Part shown: piece by piece, positions 33,971-42,965 of the stretch
Layout: each line of letters opens with the position of its first letter
Numbering within the stretch: the first letter of the stretch is position 1
Source of the DNA: Pelodictyon phaeoclathratiforme BU-1
GTDB lineage: Bacteria; Bacteroidota; Chlorobiia; Chlorobiales; Chlorobiaceae
Assembly (NCBI RefSeq): GCF_000020645.1
Contig: NC_011060.1
Span: 742,501 to 806,500, forward strand
Direction of reading: 5' to 3'
DNA: 64,000 nucleotides
Program-made: the position numbers and the translations under genes
Notes under the pieces: model-generated
Told to the model about the DNA's origin: nothing
What the model saw: only the letters and a program-made list of their open reading frames with translations
Database searches by the model: none

Positions 33971-36959
33971 AAACCAGACCGAGCTGAGCCTGATCGATAA
34001 ACTCCAGGATCTCAAATACAGCTACCGCCCCGACATTCGCGACCGGGACGCACTCGAAAAAAACTTCCGCGAAAAGTTCGAAGCCCTCAACCAGATTCAT
34101 CTCACCGACGCCGAGTTTGCCCGGCTGCTCGATCAAATCGTCACCCCGGACGTTTTCGCCGCCTCTCGTCATCTGCGCGAACGCAACAGCTTCGAGCGCG
34201 ACGACGGCACACCACTCTTCTACACTCTGGTCAACATCCGGGAGTGGTGCAAAAACAGCTTCGAGGTCGTCAACCAGCTCCGCATCAACACCAACAACAG
34301 CCATCACCGCTACGATGTGTTGCTCCTCATCAACGGTGTGCCGGTGGTTCAGATCGAGCTGAAGACCCTCGCCATCAGCCCGCGCCGCGCCATGCAGCAG
34401 ATTGTCGAGTACAAAAACGACCCCGGCAACGGCTACAGCAAAACCCTGCTCTGCTTTTTGCAACTCTTCATCGTCAGCAACCGCACCGACACCTGGTACT
34501 TCGCCAACAATAACAGTCGCCACTTCAGCTTTAACGCCGACGAGCGTTTTCTGCCGTTCTACCAGTTCGCCGGAGAAGACAACAAAAAAATCACCCATCT
34601 CGACAGCTTCGCCGAAAAGTTCCTCGCCAAATGCACCCTCGGCGAAATGATCAGCCGCTACATGGTGCTGGTGACGAGCGAGCAAAAGCTGATGATGATG
34701 CGCCCCTACCAGATCTATGCCGTCAAGGCTATCGTGGAGTGCATTCACCAGAACTGCGGTAACGGCTACATCTGGCACACCACCGGCAGCGGCAAAACCC
34801 TCACCTCCTTCAAGGCATCAACCCTGCTCAAGGATAACCCGGATATCGACAAATGCCTTTTCGTCGTTGACCGCAAAGACCTCGACCGGCAGACGCGGGA
34901 GGAGTTCAACCGCTTTCAGGAGAAGTGCGTCGAAGAGAACACCAACACCGAAACCCTGGTGCAGCGGTTGCTCTCCGATGACTATGCCAATAAAGTGATC
35001 GTCACCACCATCCAGAAGCTCGGCCTTGCCCTCGACGGCAGCAACAAACGCAACTACAAGGAGCGGCTCGAACTGCTCCGCAAAAAGCGCATGGTTTTCA
35101 TCTTTGACGAATGCCACCGCTCCCAGTTCGGCGAAAACCACAAGGCGATCAAAGAGTTTTTCCCCAACGCCCAGCTCTTCGGCTTCACCGGCACACCAAT
35201 TTTCCCCGAAAACGCCAGCTACCAGCAGATTGAAGGGGAGCAGGCCACCTGGAAAACCACGGAAGAGATCTTCCAGCAGCAACTGCATGCCTACACCATT
35301 ACCCACGCCATCGAAGACCGCAACGTCCTGCGCTTCCACATCGACTATTTCAAGCCCGAAGGTAAGAACACGCCCAAGCCCGGCGAAACGCTGGCAAAAA
35401 AAGCCATCGTTGAAGCCATCCTTCAAAAACACGATACCGCCACCTACGGGCGCAAGTTTAACGCCCTTCTGGCCACCGCATCTATCAACGACGCCATAGC
35501 TTATCACGAGCTGTTCAAGAGCATTCAGGAGGAAAAGCAGGCCAAAGATGAAAATTTCCAGCCACTCAACATCGCCTGCGTCTTTTCCCCGCCTGCCCAG
35601 GCCATTGCTGGTGATGCTGGGAATCGAAACGAAAAGAATGTGGCAGACATCAAGCAGCTTCAGGAAGATCTGCCACAGGAAAAGGCCGATAACGAGGAAG
35701 ACCCGGACAAAAAAAAGGCGGCCCTCAAAGCCATCATTGCCGACTACAACGACCGTTACAAAACCAACCACCGCATCGACGAATTCGACCTCTACTACCA
35801 AGATGTGCAAAAGCGTATCAAAGATCAGCAATACCCCAACCAGGACTTGCCGCACGCGCAGAAGATCGACCTGATAATCGTGGTCGACATGCTGCTCACC
35901 GGCTTCGACTCCAAATTCCTGAACACCCTCTACGTCGACAAAAACCTCAAGTACCACGGGCTCATTCAGGCCTTCTCACGCACCAACCGCGTACTGAACG
36001 GCACCAAGCCCTACGGCACCATTCTCGACTTCCGCCAGCAGCAAAGCGCCGTCGATGAAGCCATCAAACTATTCTCTGGCGAACAAGCCGACCGCGCCAC
36101 CGAAATCTGGCTGGTCGATTCCGCACCGGTGGTCATCAACAAACTCGAAATTGCGGTTAAAAAGCTGGACGAATTCATGCGCTCTCAGGGGCTGGAAAGC
36201 GCCCCTCAAGAGGTGGCGAACCTCAAGGGCGACGCCGCACGAGGCCAGTTCATCAACCTCTTCAAGGAGGTGCAGCGCCTCAAGACCCAGCTCGACCAAT
36301 ACACCGACCTGACGCCGGAAAATGCCGCCAGCATCAGCCGGGTCATCCCACAAGAGCAATTGCAGGGCTTCCGTGGCGTCTATCTCGAAACCGCCCAGCG
36401 CATGAAAGAAAAACAGAAAAAAGGCAGCGACGGCCCGGAAACAGAGCAGCTCGACTTTGAATTCGTGCTCTTTGCCTCAGCCATGATTGATTACGATTAC
36501 ATCATGACCCTGATTACAAGCTACTCGCAGCAACTGCCCGGCAAACAAAAGATGACCCGCACCGAGCTTATCGGTCTCATCGACTCCGAGGCCAACCTCC
36601 TTGAAGTTCGCGAAGACATTGCCGACTATATTGGCACCCTCAAGTCAGGCGAAGGGTTGAAAGAGAGCGACATCCGTCAGGGTTACGAAACCTTCAAGGC
36701 CGAAAAGAGCGCCCAACAACTGGCCGAAATTGCCGAAAAGCACGGACTGGAAACCTCCGTGCTCCAGGCCTTTGTCGATGGCATCATGCAGCGCATGATC
36801 TTCGACGGCGAACACCTGACCGATCTGCTCGCCCCGCTCGGCCTCAACTGGAAACAGAGAAGGCAAAACGAGCTGGCCCTGATGGAAGAGCTGATTCCCG
36901 TGCTGCACAAACTTGCGCAAGGACGCGAAATTTCAGGGCTGGAGGCGTATGAGCAATAA
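33960..36959 (+). CDS. hsdR: Type I restriction enzyme, R (motor/nuclease) subunit
   Basis: 999 residues. It cuts DNA after ATP-driven translocation when the HsdM/HsdS complex meets an unmethylated site. A PD-(D/E)XK nuclease lies near 115-140 (RYDVLLLINGVPVVQIELKT with Asp, Glu and Lys). The superfamily 2 motor shows Walker A WHTTGSGKTLTS near 272-283, FVVDRKDLDRQT, the DEAD-like FIFDECHRSQFG near 379-390 and FGFTGTPIF. Motif VI is AFSRTNRVLNG. A helical C-terminus contacts HsdM. GC content is clearly higher than in rloA. The gene starts 10 bases inside the rloB remnant and is followed, overlapping, by a DUF1016 fragment and hsdS. Confidence 0.95.
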   Translation: MTTENQTELSLIDKLQDLKYSYRPDIRDRDALEKNFREKFEALNQIHLTDAEFARLLDQIVTPDVFAASRHLRERNSFERDDGTPLFYTLVNIREWCKNSFEVVNQLRINTNNSHHRYDVLLLINGVPVVQIELKTLAISPRRAMQQIVEYKNDPGNGYSKTLLCFLQLFIVSNRTDTWYFANNNSRHFSFNADERFLPFYQFAGEDNKKITHLDSFAEKFLAKCTLGEMISRYMVLVTSEQKLMMMRPYQIYAVKAIVECIHQNCGNGYIWHTTGSGKTLTSFKASTLLKDNPDIDKCLFVVDRKDLDRQTREEFNRFQEKCVEENTNTETLVQRLLSDDYANKVIVTTIQKLGLALDGSNKRNYKERLELLRKKRMVFIFDECHRSQFGENHKAIKEFFPNAQLFGFTGTPIFPENASYQQIEGEQATWKTTEEIFQQQLHAYTITHAIEDRNVLRFHIDYFKPEGKNTPKPGETLAKKAIVEAILQKHDTATYGRKFNALLATASINDAIAYHELFKSIQEEKQAKDENFQPLNIACVFSPPAQAIAGDAGNRNEKNVADIKQLQEDLPQEKADNEEDPDKKKAALKAIIADYNDRYKTNHRIDEFDLYYQDVQKRIKDQQYPNQDLPHAQKIDLIIVVDMLLTGFDSKFLNTLYVDKNLKYHGLIQAFSRTNRVLNGTKPYGTILDFRQQQSAVDEAIKLFSGEQADRATEIWLVDSAPVVINKLEIAVKKLDEFMRSQGLESAPQEVANLKGDAARGQFINLFKEVQRLKTQLDQYTDLTPENAASISRVIPQEQLQGFRGVYLETAQRMKEKQKKGSDGPETEQLDFEFVLFASAMIDYDYIMTLITSYSQQLPGKQKMTRTELIGLIDSEANLLEVREDIADYIGTLKSGEGLKESDIRQGYETFKAEKSAQQLAEIAEKHGLETSVLQAFVDGIMQRMIFDGEHLTDLLAPLGLNWKQRRQNELALMEELIPVLHKLAQGREISGLEAYEQ

Positions 36960-37206
36960 TGAACCACAAGTAAAAGTGGTGAACACACTCGATACACAAC
37001 AAGAGTTTGGTGATAAAAACCAGTGGCGCATGAAGCAATGTTATGAAATCTGCCAGGCAGATGAAAAACACTCATCACTGGCGAGAGAATTGTCCTGGAG
37101 GCACAACACCCTCATTTTTTCGCGATGCAAGAGCAATAAACTGAATGAGTTGTATGCTAATGAAGGTGCTTTGAATCGGGAAACACCACAAGGGGGTGAA
37201 TTATGA
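36949..37206 (+). pseudogene. DUF1016/YhcG-like N-terminal fragment within the hsd operon
   Basis: An 85-residue frame overlaps the hsdR stop by 11 bases and the hsdS start by 4 bases (ATGA), with GGAG four bases before its ATG. MKQCYEICQADEKHSSLARE followed by LSWRHNTLIFSRCKS matches the middle of DUF1016 (YhcG) proteins, which are often found beside hsd genes and belong to the PD-(D/E)XK group. The nuclease half is absent. It may be a relic, or a short product kept for translational coupling. Confidence 0.6.
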
Positions 37207-38438
37207 ATGTACCCAAGCTGCGCTTTCCGGAGTTTCGGGATGCGGGGGAGTGGGATAGAGATGTGCTGGGAAAGGTTTCAGTCTTTGTCAACGAAAGAAT
37301 GCCTTTAGAGCAACTCTCACTCTCTAACTATGTAAGCACAGTAAACATTTTGCCTGATTATGAAGGAATGGTAACAGCACCTAAATTACCACCGTCAGGC
37401 TCTGCAACCCGGTTTAAAATAAATGATATTCTCATATCGAATATACGCCCTTACTTAAAAAAGGTTTGGTTTGCAAGTAAAGAGGGCGGCGCTTCAAATG
37501 ATGTGATTGTTATTCGTGCGAAAGAAAAAGTTGGTGATCGATATTTATCCTTTATGCTCAAAAATGATGTATTCATCGAATATGTCATGAAGGGGGCTAA
37601 AGGTGTGAAAATGCCAAGAGGAGATATCTTTTTAATGCAAGAGTATCCACTTGCATATCCGTCAAAGCCAGAACAACAAAAAATCGCCGACTGCCTTTCA
37701 TCCATCGACGACCTGATCACTGCCCAAACCCAAAAGCTCGACACGCTCAAGACCCACAAAAAAGGGCTGATGCAACATCTCTTCCCGGCAGAAGGCGAAA
37801 CCCTCCCCAAGCTGCGCTTTCCCGAGTTTCAGGATGCGGGGGAGTGGGAAGAGAAGCATCTGGGAAAGATATGCGAAATAAAAGGCGGAAAGAGAATCCC
37901 TAAAGGTTTTTCATTGACCAATGAAAAAACAGACTACCCCTACGTTAGGGTAAGTGATATGTACATGGGCGGAATAGATACATCTTCTGTGTTATACATC
38001 CCAAGCGAGATTGAGAAGCAAATAAGAAGTTACAAAATTTCAAAAAACGATTTGTTTATAACTGTTGCTGGGACGATCGGAATTGTAGGAGAAGTGCCCG
38101 AAGAGTTGGATAATGCCAATCTCACTGAAAATGCCAATAAGATTATAGTGAAAAGTATAGCAAAGAAATATTTGTTGCACTATTTAACTGGAGAGTCTGC
38201 ACAACAGCTTATTTCTTCTTCTGTTACCAATAATGCTCAGCCGAAGTTAGCTCTGGAGCGGATAAGGCTTTTTCCAATACCAGTTCCATCCCCGGAAGAA
38301 CAACAAAAAATCGCCGACTGCCTTTCATCCATAGACGACCTGATCATCGCACAAACCCAAAAGCTCGCCACGCTTAAAACCCATAAAAAAGCACTGATGC
38401 AGCAGCTTTTCCCGGCAATGGAGGAGGTATCAAGCTGA
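37203..38438 (+). CDS. hsdS: Type I restriction enzyme specificity subunit
   Basis: 411 residues; chooses the DNA target for both methylation and cutting. Two target-recognition domains are present (about 15-155 and 215-360). Each is followed by a conserved helical spacer beginning EQQKIADCLSSIDDLI and ending near ALMQQLFPA. Each is preceded by the same PKLRFPEF-DAGEW lead. The two target domains are dissimilar and AT-rich, while the conserved parts are GC-richer and nearly identical to each other. The start is ATGA-coupled to the fragment upstream. The zeta-like gene begins on the stop codon. Confidence 0.95.
   Translation: MNVPKLRFPEFRDAGEWDRDVLGKVSVFVNERMPLEQLSLSNYVSTVNILPDYEGMVTAPKLPPSGSATRFKINDILISNIRPYLKKVWFASKEGGASNDVIVIRAKEKVGDRYLSFMLKNDVFIEYVMKGAKGVKMPRGDIFLMQEYPLAYPSKPEQQKIADCLSSIDDLITAQTQKLDTLKTHKKGLMQHLFPAEGETLPKLRFPEFQDAGEWEEKHLGKICEIKGGKRIPKGFSLTNEKTDYPYVRVSDMYMGGIDTSSVLYIPSEIEKQIRSYKISKNDLFITVAGTIGIVGEVPEELDNANLTENANKIIVKSIAKKYLLHYLTGESAQQLISSSVTNNAQPKLALERIRLFPIPVPSPEEQQKIADCLSSIDDLIIAQTQKLATLKTHKKALMQQLFPAMEEVSS
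37671..37790 (+). repeat. hsdS internal direct repeat, copy 1
   Basis: 120 bases coding for the central conserved helix, repeated with high identity at 38298-38417. A second, shorter pair (37212-37255 and 37806-37849) encodes the PKLRFPEF lead. Such pairs are known sites for exchange of target domains. Confidence 0.85.
38298..38417 (+). repeat. hsdS internal direct repeat, copy 2
   Basis: This is the C-terminal copy of the 120-base repeat at 37671-37790. It codes for the distal conserved helix of HsdS. Confidence 0.85.
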
Positions 38439-38956
38439 TGGACAAAAAAATCATCATTATCGCCGGACCCAATGGCGCAGGAAAAACCTCCTTTGCCCGC
38501 TCGTTTCTGCCAAAAGAAGCTCAATGCCTGCGCTTCATCAATGCCGATCTCATTGCCGCCGGGCTGTCACCCTTTGCCCCTGAGGTGGCTGCCATCAAAG
38601 CCGGACGAGTCATGTTGGAAGAGATTGCCGCTTGTGTGCGACGTGAAGAAAGTTTCGCATTTGAAACCACCCTATCCGGACAGGGTTATTTGATGCATAT
38701 CCAGCAATGGCGTGCTCAAGGCTATTTGGTTAGCCTCTATTTTCTGGCGTTACCCAATGTCGAAGCGGCCATTGCACGTGTAGCGGAGCGCGTACGCCAG
38801 GGAGGGCATAATATTCCTGAACCAGTAATCCGCCGCCGTTTTATAGCGGGATTGCGTAACTTTGAGCAACACTACAAAGCTGAGGTAGATGCTTGGGCTA
38901 AATACGACAACACTGGTGATACACCGGTCTTATTAGAATGGGGAGAAAACCTGTGA
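38438..38956 (+). CDS. Zeta-like toxin / P-loop kinase
   Basis: 172 residues. IIIIAGPNGAGKTSFARSFL is a Walker A loop at the N-terminus. CLRFINADLIAAGLSPFAP and FAFETTLSGQGYL match the zeta-toxin-like P-loop kinases that phosphorylate nucleotide sugars or other small molecules. ERVRQGGHNIPEPVIRRRF is the typical C-terminal lid. It starts on the hsdS stop (TGATG) with GGAGG upstream and overlaps the next gene by 4 bases. This arrangement marks a toxin-antitoxin pair inserted between hsdS and hsdM. Confidence 0.82.
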   Translation: MDKKIIIIAGPNGAGKTSFARSFLPKEAQCLRFINADLIAAGLSPFAPEVAAIKAGRVMLEEIAACVRREESFAFETTLSGQGYLMHIQQWRAQGYLVSLYFLALPNVEAAIARVAERVRQGGHNIPEPVIRRRFIAGLRNFEQHYKAEVDAWAKYDNTGDTPVLLEWGENL

Positions 38957-39153
38957 ACGCAAAAGATATTTCAACGGCTAAAGACCCAGCTATGCGTGCT
39001 TCAATGGCCGCCATGAAACGCGCCGCCGCATTAGCTCGTGAAACCGCTATTCAAACGAATACCAATATCGTGACTGTGGAAAATGGAAAAGTGGTGCGGA
39101 TTTCAGCCGAAGAGCTGCGCCGCCAAGCATCCGAGGGAGCAAAAAAATCATGA
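38953..39153 (+). CDS. Putative antitoxin paired with the zeta-like toxin
   Basis: 66 residues from the GTG at 38953, which has GGAG seven bases upstream and overlaps the toxin stop by 4 bases. An ATG at 38938 is also in frame. The sequence KDPAMRASMAAMKRAAALA, then TNTNIVTVENGKVVRISAEE, is a recurrent small partner of zeta-like kinases. A diverged copy of its last third recurs at 39472-39582. Confidence 0.7.
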   Translation: MNAKDISTAKDPAMRASMAAMKRAAALARETAIQTNTNIVTVENGKVVRISAEELRRQASEGAKKS

Positions 39154-39164
39154 CCGAAAAAAAT

Positions 39165-39209
39165 TAAAAGCTCGACACGATCAAGATTCATAAAAAAGCA
39201 CTGATGCGA
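39165..39209 (+). pseudogene. Remnant of an hsdS 3' end
   Basis: About 45 bases closely match the HsdS conserved helix around KLDTLKTHKKALMQ (here KLDTIKIHKKALMR), in a region without a continuous frame. It is a leftover of a second hsdS copy, which fits the hsdM remnants further right. Confidence 0.7.
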
Positions 39210-39248
39210 GTAGTCGCCATGTACAATGAGCGTTTAGAGTAAATCACT

Positions 39249-39479
39249 ATGTCAATCAACGACCTTTTGCCCTCCGTAGCCACCCTGTCACATGCCGATA
39301 AATTCAGGTTAGTGCAAATTCTTCTCGAACAATTGACAAAGGAAGAGGGTATCTCTGCCCGGCAAACACCAGCACCGGCGGAGACCTTTAACCCGCGCAG
39401 TTATTATGGAGTAGCTCATCAATCCCGACAAATGATTGACGAGTATATCGCAAGCAGCCGGGACCAGTATCGTGATTGA
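39249..39479 (+). CDS. Small antitoxin-like protein
   Basis: 76 residues: MSINDLLPSVATLSHADKF, then RLVQILLEQLTKEEG, then an extended C-terminal part NPRSYYGVAHQSRQMIDEYI. Short helical proteins of this design occur as antitoxins or addiction-module components. No toxin frame follows. Its stop overlaps the start of the antitoxin-tail remnant. Confidence 0.5.
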   Translation: MSINDLLPSVATLSHADKFRLVQILLEQLTKEEGISARQTPAPAETFNPRSYYGVAHQSRQMIDEYIASSRDQYRD

Positions 39480-39582
39480 GAAAGATGGAAAATTGGTGTG
39501 GATTTCAGCCGAAGAGCTGCGCCGCCAGGCATCCGAGGCAAAAGAATCTATCAATCCCGAGCCTCCCGACTTGGTATTGTGA
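39472..39582 (+). pseudogene. Duplicate of the zeta-partner antitoxin tail
   Basis: A 36-codon GTG frame reads EKDGKLVWISAEELRRQASE, nearly identical to the C-terminus of the antitoxin at 38953-39153 at both DNA and protein level. It then continues into an unrelated tail (INPEPPDLVL). It lacks the N-terminal half, so it is a partial duplication. Confidence 0.7.
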
Positions 39583-39664
39583 TTCATTGCAGGATACCCC
39601 TGAGTTCCTATATTAACAGACAACAGTGGACTCATTGAAATTCAGTTCAGCAGGGGACTGCACT

Positions 39665-40531
39665 ATGCTTTTAAAAGACCGTTACATAAATCCCTTTACC
39701 GACTTTGGTTTCAAGAAAATCTTCGGCTCCGAGGTAAACAAGGATCTGCTGATAGCGTTTCTGAACACGCTCTTGCCTGCCGAGGCGGGGACCGTTTCTG
39801 ACCTTTCCTTTTTGCCCAATGAGCAGGTCGGGCGGAGCGAGTACGACCGCAGAGCAATTTTTGACCTTTATTGTGAAAATGAAAAGGGTGAAAAATTTAT
39901 TGTAGAGATGCAACGGGCAAAGCAGAACTACTTCAAGGATCGATCGATATTTTATGCCACCTTTCCTGTTCAACAGCAGGCGCAGAGTGGATCGTGGAAT
40001 TTCTGCCTGAAGTCGGTCTACATGGTTGGTATTCTTGATTTCGTCTTTGATGAGGATAAAGCCGATAATGAGGTCGTTCACCATGAAGTAAAGCTGGTTG
40101 ACCGTTCAACGGGCGCAGTTTTCTCCGACAAGCTCACCTTTATTTACCTCGAACTTCCCAAGTTCACCAAAACGATTGAAGAGCTTGTTACTGACTTCGA
40201 CAAATGGTGTTTTCTTCTCCGCCACCTCCCTGAGCTTACTGATCGCCCGGCTCCTCTTCAGGAGAGGGTCTTCCTCAAGGTATTTGAACTGGCAGAAATC
40301 GCAAAGTATTCGAGTGTTGAAGCGGCAGCTTATGAAGAGAGCCTCAAGATATATCGTGACCTGAAGAATGTTGTCGATACCGCTTATGATGAGGGCAAGG
40401 CTGAGGGGATAGTAGAGGGGAGCCAGCAAAAGGCCATGGAAGTTGCAAAAAGGCTTAAAGAGTCAGGTCTTAATATCGAAACGATTTCACGTTGTACCGG
40501 TCTGCCGATTACTCTTGTGGAAGGGCTATAG
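39665..40531 (+). CDS. Rpn family recombination-promoting nuclease (PD-(D/E)XK)
   Basis: 288 residues from the ATG at 39665, with AGGGGA eight bases upstream. YINPFTDFGFKKIFG is the characteristic opening. The nuclease core is in RAIFDLYCENEKGEKFIVEMQ, with the E-x-Q of the Rpn/PDDEXK_2 group. The C-terminal part ends in a helical region with KGLNIETISRCTGLP-like sequence (SGLNIETISRCTGLPITLVEG), resembling a small DNA-binding helix. These proteins cut DNA and promote RecA-independent recombination. This one lies between the zeta pair and hsdM, possibly the agent of the rearrangements around it. Confidence 0.85.
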   Translation: MLLKDRYINPFTDFGFKKIFGSEVNKDLLIAFLNTLLPAEAGTVSDLSFLPNEQVGRSEYDRRAIFDLYCENEKGEKFIVEMQRAKQNYFKDRSIFYATFPVQQQAQSGSWNFCLKSVYMVGILDFVFDEDKADNEVVHHEVKLVDRSTGAVFSDKLTFIYLELPKFTKTIEELVTDFDKWCFLLRHLPELTDRPAPLQERVFLKVFELAEIAKYSSVEAAAYEESLKIYRDLKNVVDTAYDEGKAEGIVEGSQQKAMEVAKRLKESGLNIETISRCTGLPITLVEGL

Positions 40532-40598
40532 TCAGGGTTTGCGCTTTTCCCCTTGGACCGATCAGCAGAAAAGCAATGGAGCACACTAAAAATCAGTC

Positions 40599-42233
40599 AT
40601 GACCGAACAAAACCAGAAACAAATGGGCACTACCCTCTGGGGCATTGCCGACCAACTGCGCGGAGCCATGAACGCCGACGATTTCCGCGACTACATGCTC
40701 TCCTTCCTCTTCCTGCGCTACCTCTCCGACAACTACGAAGCCGCTGCCAAAAAAGAGCTGGGCACGGACTTCCCGGATAGCCGGGAGCAGCCCGGCACCA
40801 CGCCGCTGCAACTCTGGTATAACAACAATCCCGGTGATAGTGCTGAATTTGAAAAACAGATGCGCCTCAAGGTGCACTATGTCATCCAGCCGCAATACCT
40901 CTGGGGCAGCATTGCCGAAATGGCCCGCACGCAGGACGGGGAGTTACTGCATACCCTGCAAAAAGCCTTTGATTACATTGAGAACGAATCCTTTGCCAGC
41001 ACCTTTCAGGGCCTCTTTTCGGAAATCAACCTCAGCTCGGAAAAACTGGGCAAGCACTATACCGATCGCAACGCCAAACTCTGCACCATCATCACCAAAA
41101 TCGCAGAGGGGCTGGCCGGGTTTTCAACAGACAGCGATACCCTTGGCGATGCCTACGAATACCTGATCGGTCAGTTTGCCGCCGGTTCCGGCAAAAAAGC
41201 GGGCGAGTTCTACACCCCGCAGCAGATCTCCAGCATTCTCTCCGCCATTGTCACCCTCGACAGTCAGGAACCATCCAGTGGCAAGAAAAAGTATCTGATC
41301 AGTGTGCTCGATTTTGCCTGCGGTTCCGGCTCACTGCTGCTCAATGTGCGCAAGAAAATGGGGCAGTATGGCATTGGAAAAATCTACGGGCAAGAGTCCA
41401 ACATCACCACCTACAACCTGGCACGCATGAACATGCTGCTGCACGGTGTGAAAGATTCCGAATTCGAAATTTTCCACGGCGACACCCTCCTCAACGACTG
41501 GGAGATGCTGCGCGAAGCCAACCCCGCCAAAAAGAAGCACTTTGATGCGGTGGTGGCCAATCCACCCTTCAGCTACCGCTGGGAACTCACCGACGCCTTG
41601 GGCGACGACGTCCGCTTCAAGAACTACGGCCTCGCCCCCAAATCCGCCGCCGACTTCGCCTTTCTCCTCCACGGCTTCCAATACCTCGCCAAAGAGGGCA
41701 CCATGGCCATCATCCTCCCTCACGGCGTCCTCTTCCGAGGCGGCGTAGAAGAGCGCATCCGCACCAAACTGCTCAAAGACGGCCACATCGACACCGTCAT
41801 CGGTCTGCCTGCCAACCTCTTTTTCTCCACCGGTATCCCGGTCTGCATTCTCGTGCTCAAAAAATGCAAAAAGCCCGACGACGTGCTCTTCATCAACGCC
41901 AGCGAACACTTCGAAAAAGGCAAGCGCCAGAACCGCCTCCGGCAGGATGATATCGATAAAATTGTTGAGACCTACCAATTCCGCACAGAAGAAGAGCGCT
42001 ACTCCCGCCGGGTCTCAATGGATGAAATTGAATCCAACGGCTATAACCTGAACATCTCTCGCTACATCAGCACCGCCACAGCAGAAGAAGAGATCGACCT
42101 CACGGCAGTACACGCTGATTTGGTTAACCTCGAAGAGCGAATTGTCCACGCTACCAACAAACACAACCAATTTCTTCAAGAGCTTGGGTTGAATCTTTTA
42201 CCGGTTGGCAAGCAGGGAGCAGCTACTGATTGA
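40599..42233 (+). CDS. hsdM: Type I restriction enzyme methyltransferase subunit
   Basis: 544 residues; methylates adenine at N6 within the site read by HsdS. An N-terminal helical domain (about 1-155) includes FRDYMLSFLFLRYLSDNYE. AdoMet motif I is VLDFACGSGSLLLNV near 236-250. The catalytic motif IV is VVANPPFSYRWE near 317-329. GEFYTPQQISSIL precedes motif I as in all HsdM. GC content matches hsdR. It is separated from hsdS by about 2.2 kb of toxin-antitoxin and nuclease genes, which is unusual. A decayed second copy lies at 43922-44232 and 45275-45372. Confidence 0.95.
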   Translation: MTEQNQKQMGTTLWGIADQLRGAMNADDFRDYMLSFLFLRYLSDNYEAAAKKELGTDFPDSREQPGTTPLQLWYNNNPGDSAEFEKQMRLKVHYVIQPQYLWGSIAEMARTQDGELLHTLQKAFDYIENESFASTFQGLFSEINLSSEKLGKHYTDRNAKLCTIITKIAEGLAGFSTDSDTLGDAYEYLIGQFAAGSGKKAGEFYTPQQISSILSAIVTLDSQEPSSGKKKYLISVLDFACGSGSLLLNVRKKMGQYGIGKIYGQESNITTYNLARMNMLLHGVKDSEFEIFHGDTLLNDWEMLREANPAKKKHFDAVVANPPFSYRWELTDALGDDVRFKNYGLAPKSAADFAFLLHGFQYLAKEGTMAIILPHGVLFRGGVEERIRTKLLKDGHIDTVIGLPANLFFSTGIPVCILVLKKCKKPDDVLFINASEHFEKGKRQNRLRQDDIDKIVETYQFRTEEERYSRRVSMDEIESNGYNLNISRYISTATAEEEIDLTAVHADLVNLEERIVHATNKHNQFLQELGLNLLPVGKQGAATD

Positions 42234-42638
42234 TGGCTCTCACATGGTTATAACAACAATGATCATTAACCCACTGGCCGCCACTTCGCGCTTTTGCAGC
42301 TTGCAGCCCACACCGCAAAGCCTGCTTCTGCTGCACACCGCTAACCAGCCACACAAAACCCCGCCCTTCGCATTCCAATATTTTACGTTATCTTTCCACT
42401 TTAAACGCGCTACTTCAAGCTCGTTGCGATGTGTGGTAAATGACTGGTTTGCGAAGAGGCTGTGATGCGTTCCAGAAACTGAGGAAGAGGGATCTTGAAT
42501 ACCTATGTCTGTTAACTCCTGATAGCGAACATTGGGCAAAGAACATCAAAATGTGGTTTTGAACATAATTGATAACCTAAACCATCTCAAATAAAGCGCT
42601 ACATCATCGGTTTACTTGCAGCAATCCTTTTACTGTAA
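42234..42638. other. Gene-poor gap after hsdM
   Basis: About 400 bases with only short overlapping frames on both strands and no recognisable family. Nothing supportable seen. Confidence 0.4.
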
Positions 42639-42833
42639 CCATGCAAGGGGTTAACCGAAACGCCTTCACAGGAGCAAATAACCCAATGGCGCAGTGCAAT
42701 GCTCGGTAAAATGTATTTTTTTGGCCAAGGTGTGGCCAAGAATTACATCGAAGCGATGCAGTGGTATCGCAAAGCAGCAGAGCAAAAGCTGCCAGAAGCT
42801 CAGAAGGCATTAACAAGATTAGAGAAAGGCTGA
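42639..42833 (+). pseudogene. Sel1-repeat protein remnant
   Basis: An open frame with no good start before the ATG at 42699 reads LGKMYFFGQGVAKNYIEAMQ, then WYRKAAEQKLPEAQKAL. That is one full Sel1 (TPR-like) repeat with the typical G-x-G-V-x-x-D/N-Y and A-x-x-W-Y-x-K-A-A spacing. Whole Sel1 proteins have several repeats and a signal peptide, so only a fragment survives. Confidence 0.7.
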
Positions 42834-42965
42834 TATCAAGAACGCCAACCCAAACCATGAACATTTGCCTCAGCGAAGACCGTGAAATCGATAAATGATG
42901 CAGAATCAAGTAATAGTTGTTGGTAAATACCGGGAAGCTATGGTAATGGTAATAACAGAAAAGTT

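Noticed and set aside
33945..34778. 277-codon minus-strand frame at the start of hsdR
   Set aside because: Antisense shadow of hsdR with the same Val/Ala-rich composition and no family features.
34818..35957. Long (379-codon) minus-strand frame inside hsdR
   Set aside because: Shadow of a GC-rich coding strand. The valine/leucine/phenylalanine-rich translation is typical of antisense frames, and HsdR motifs prove the plus strand.
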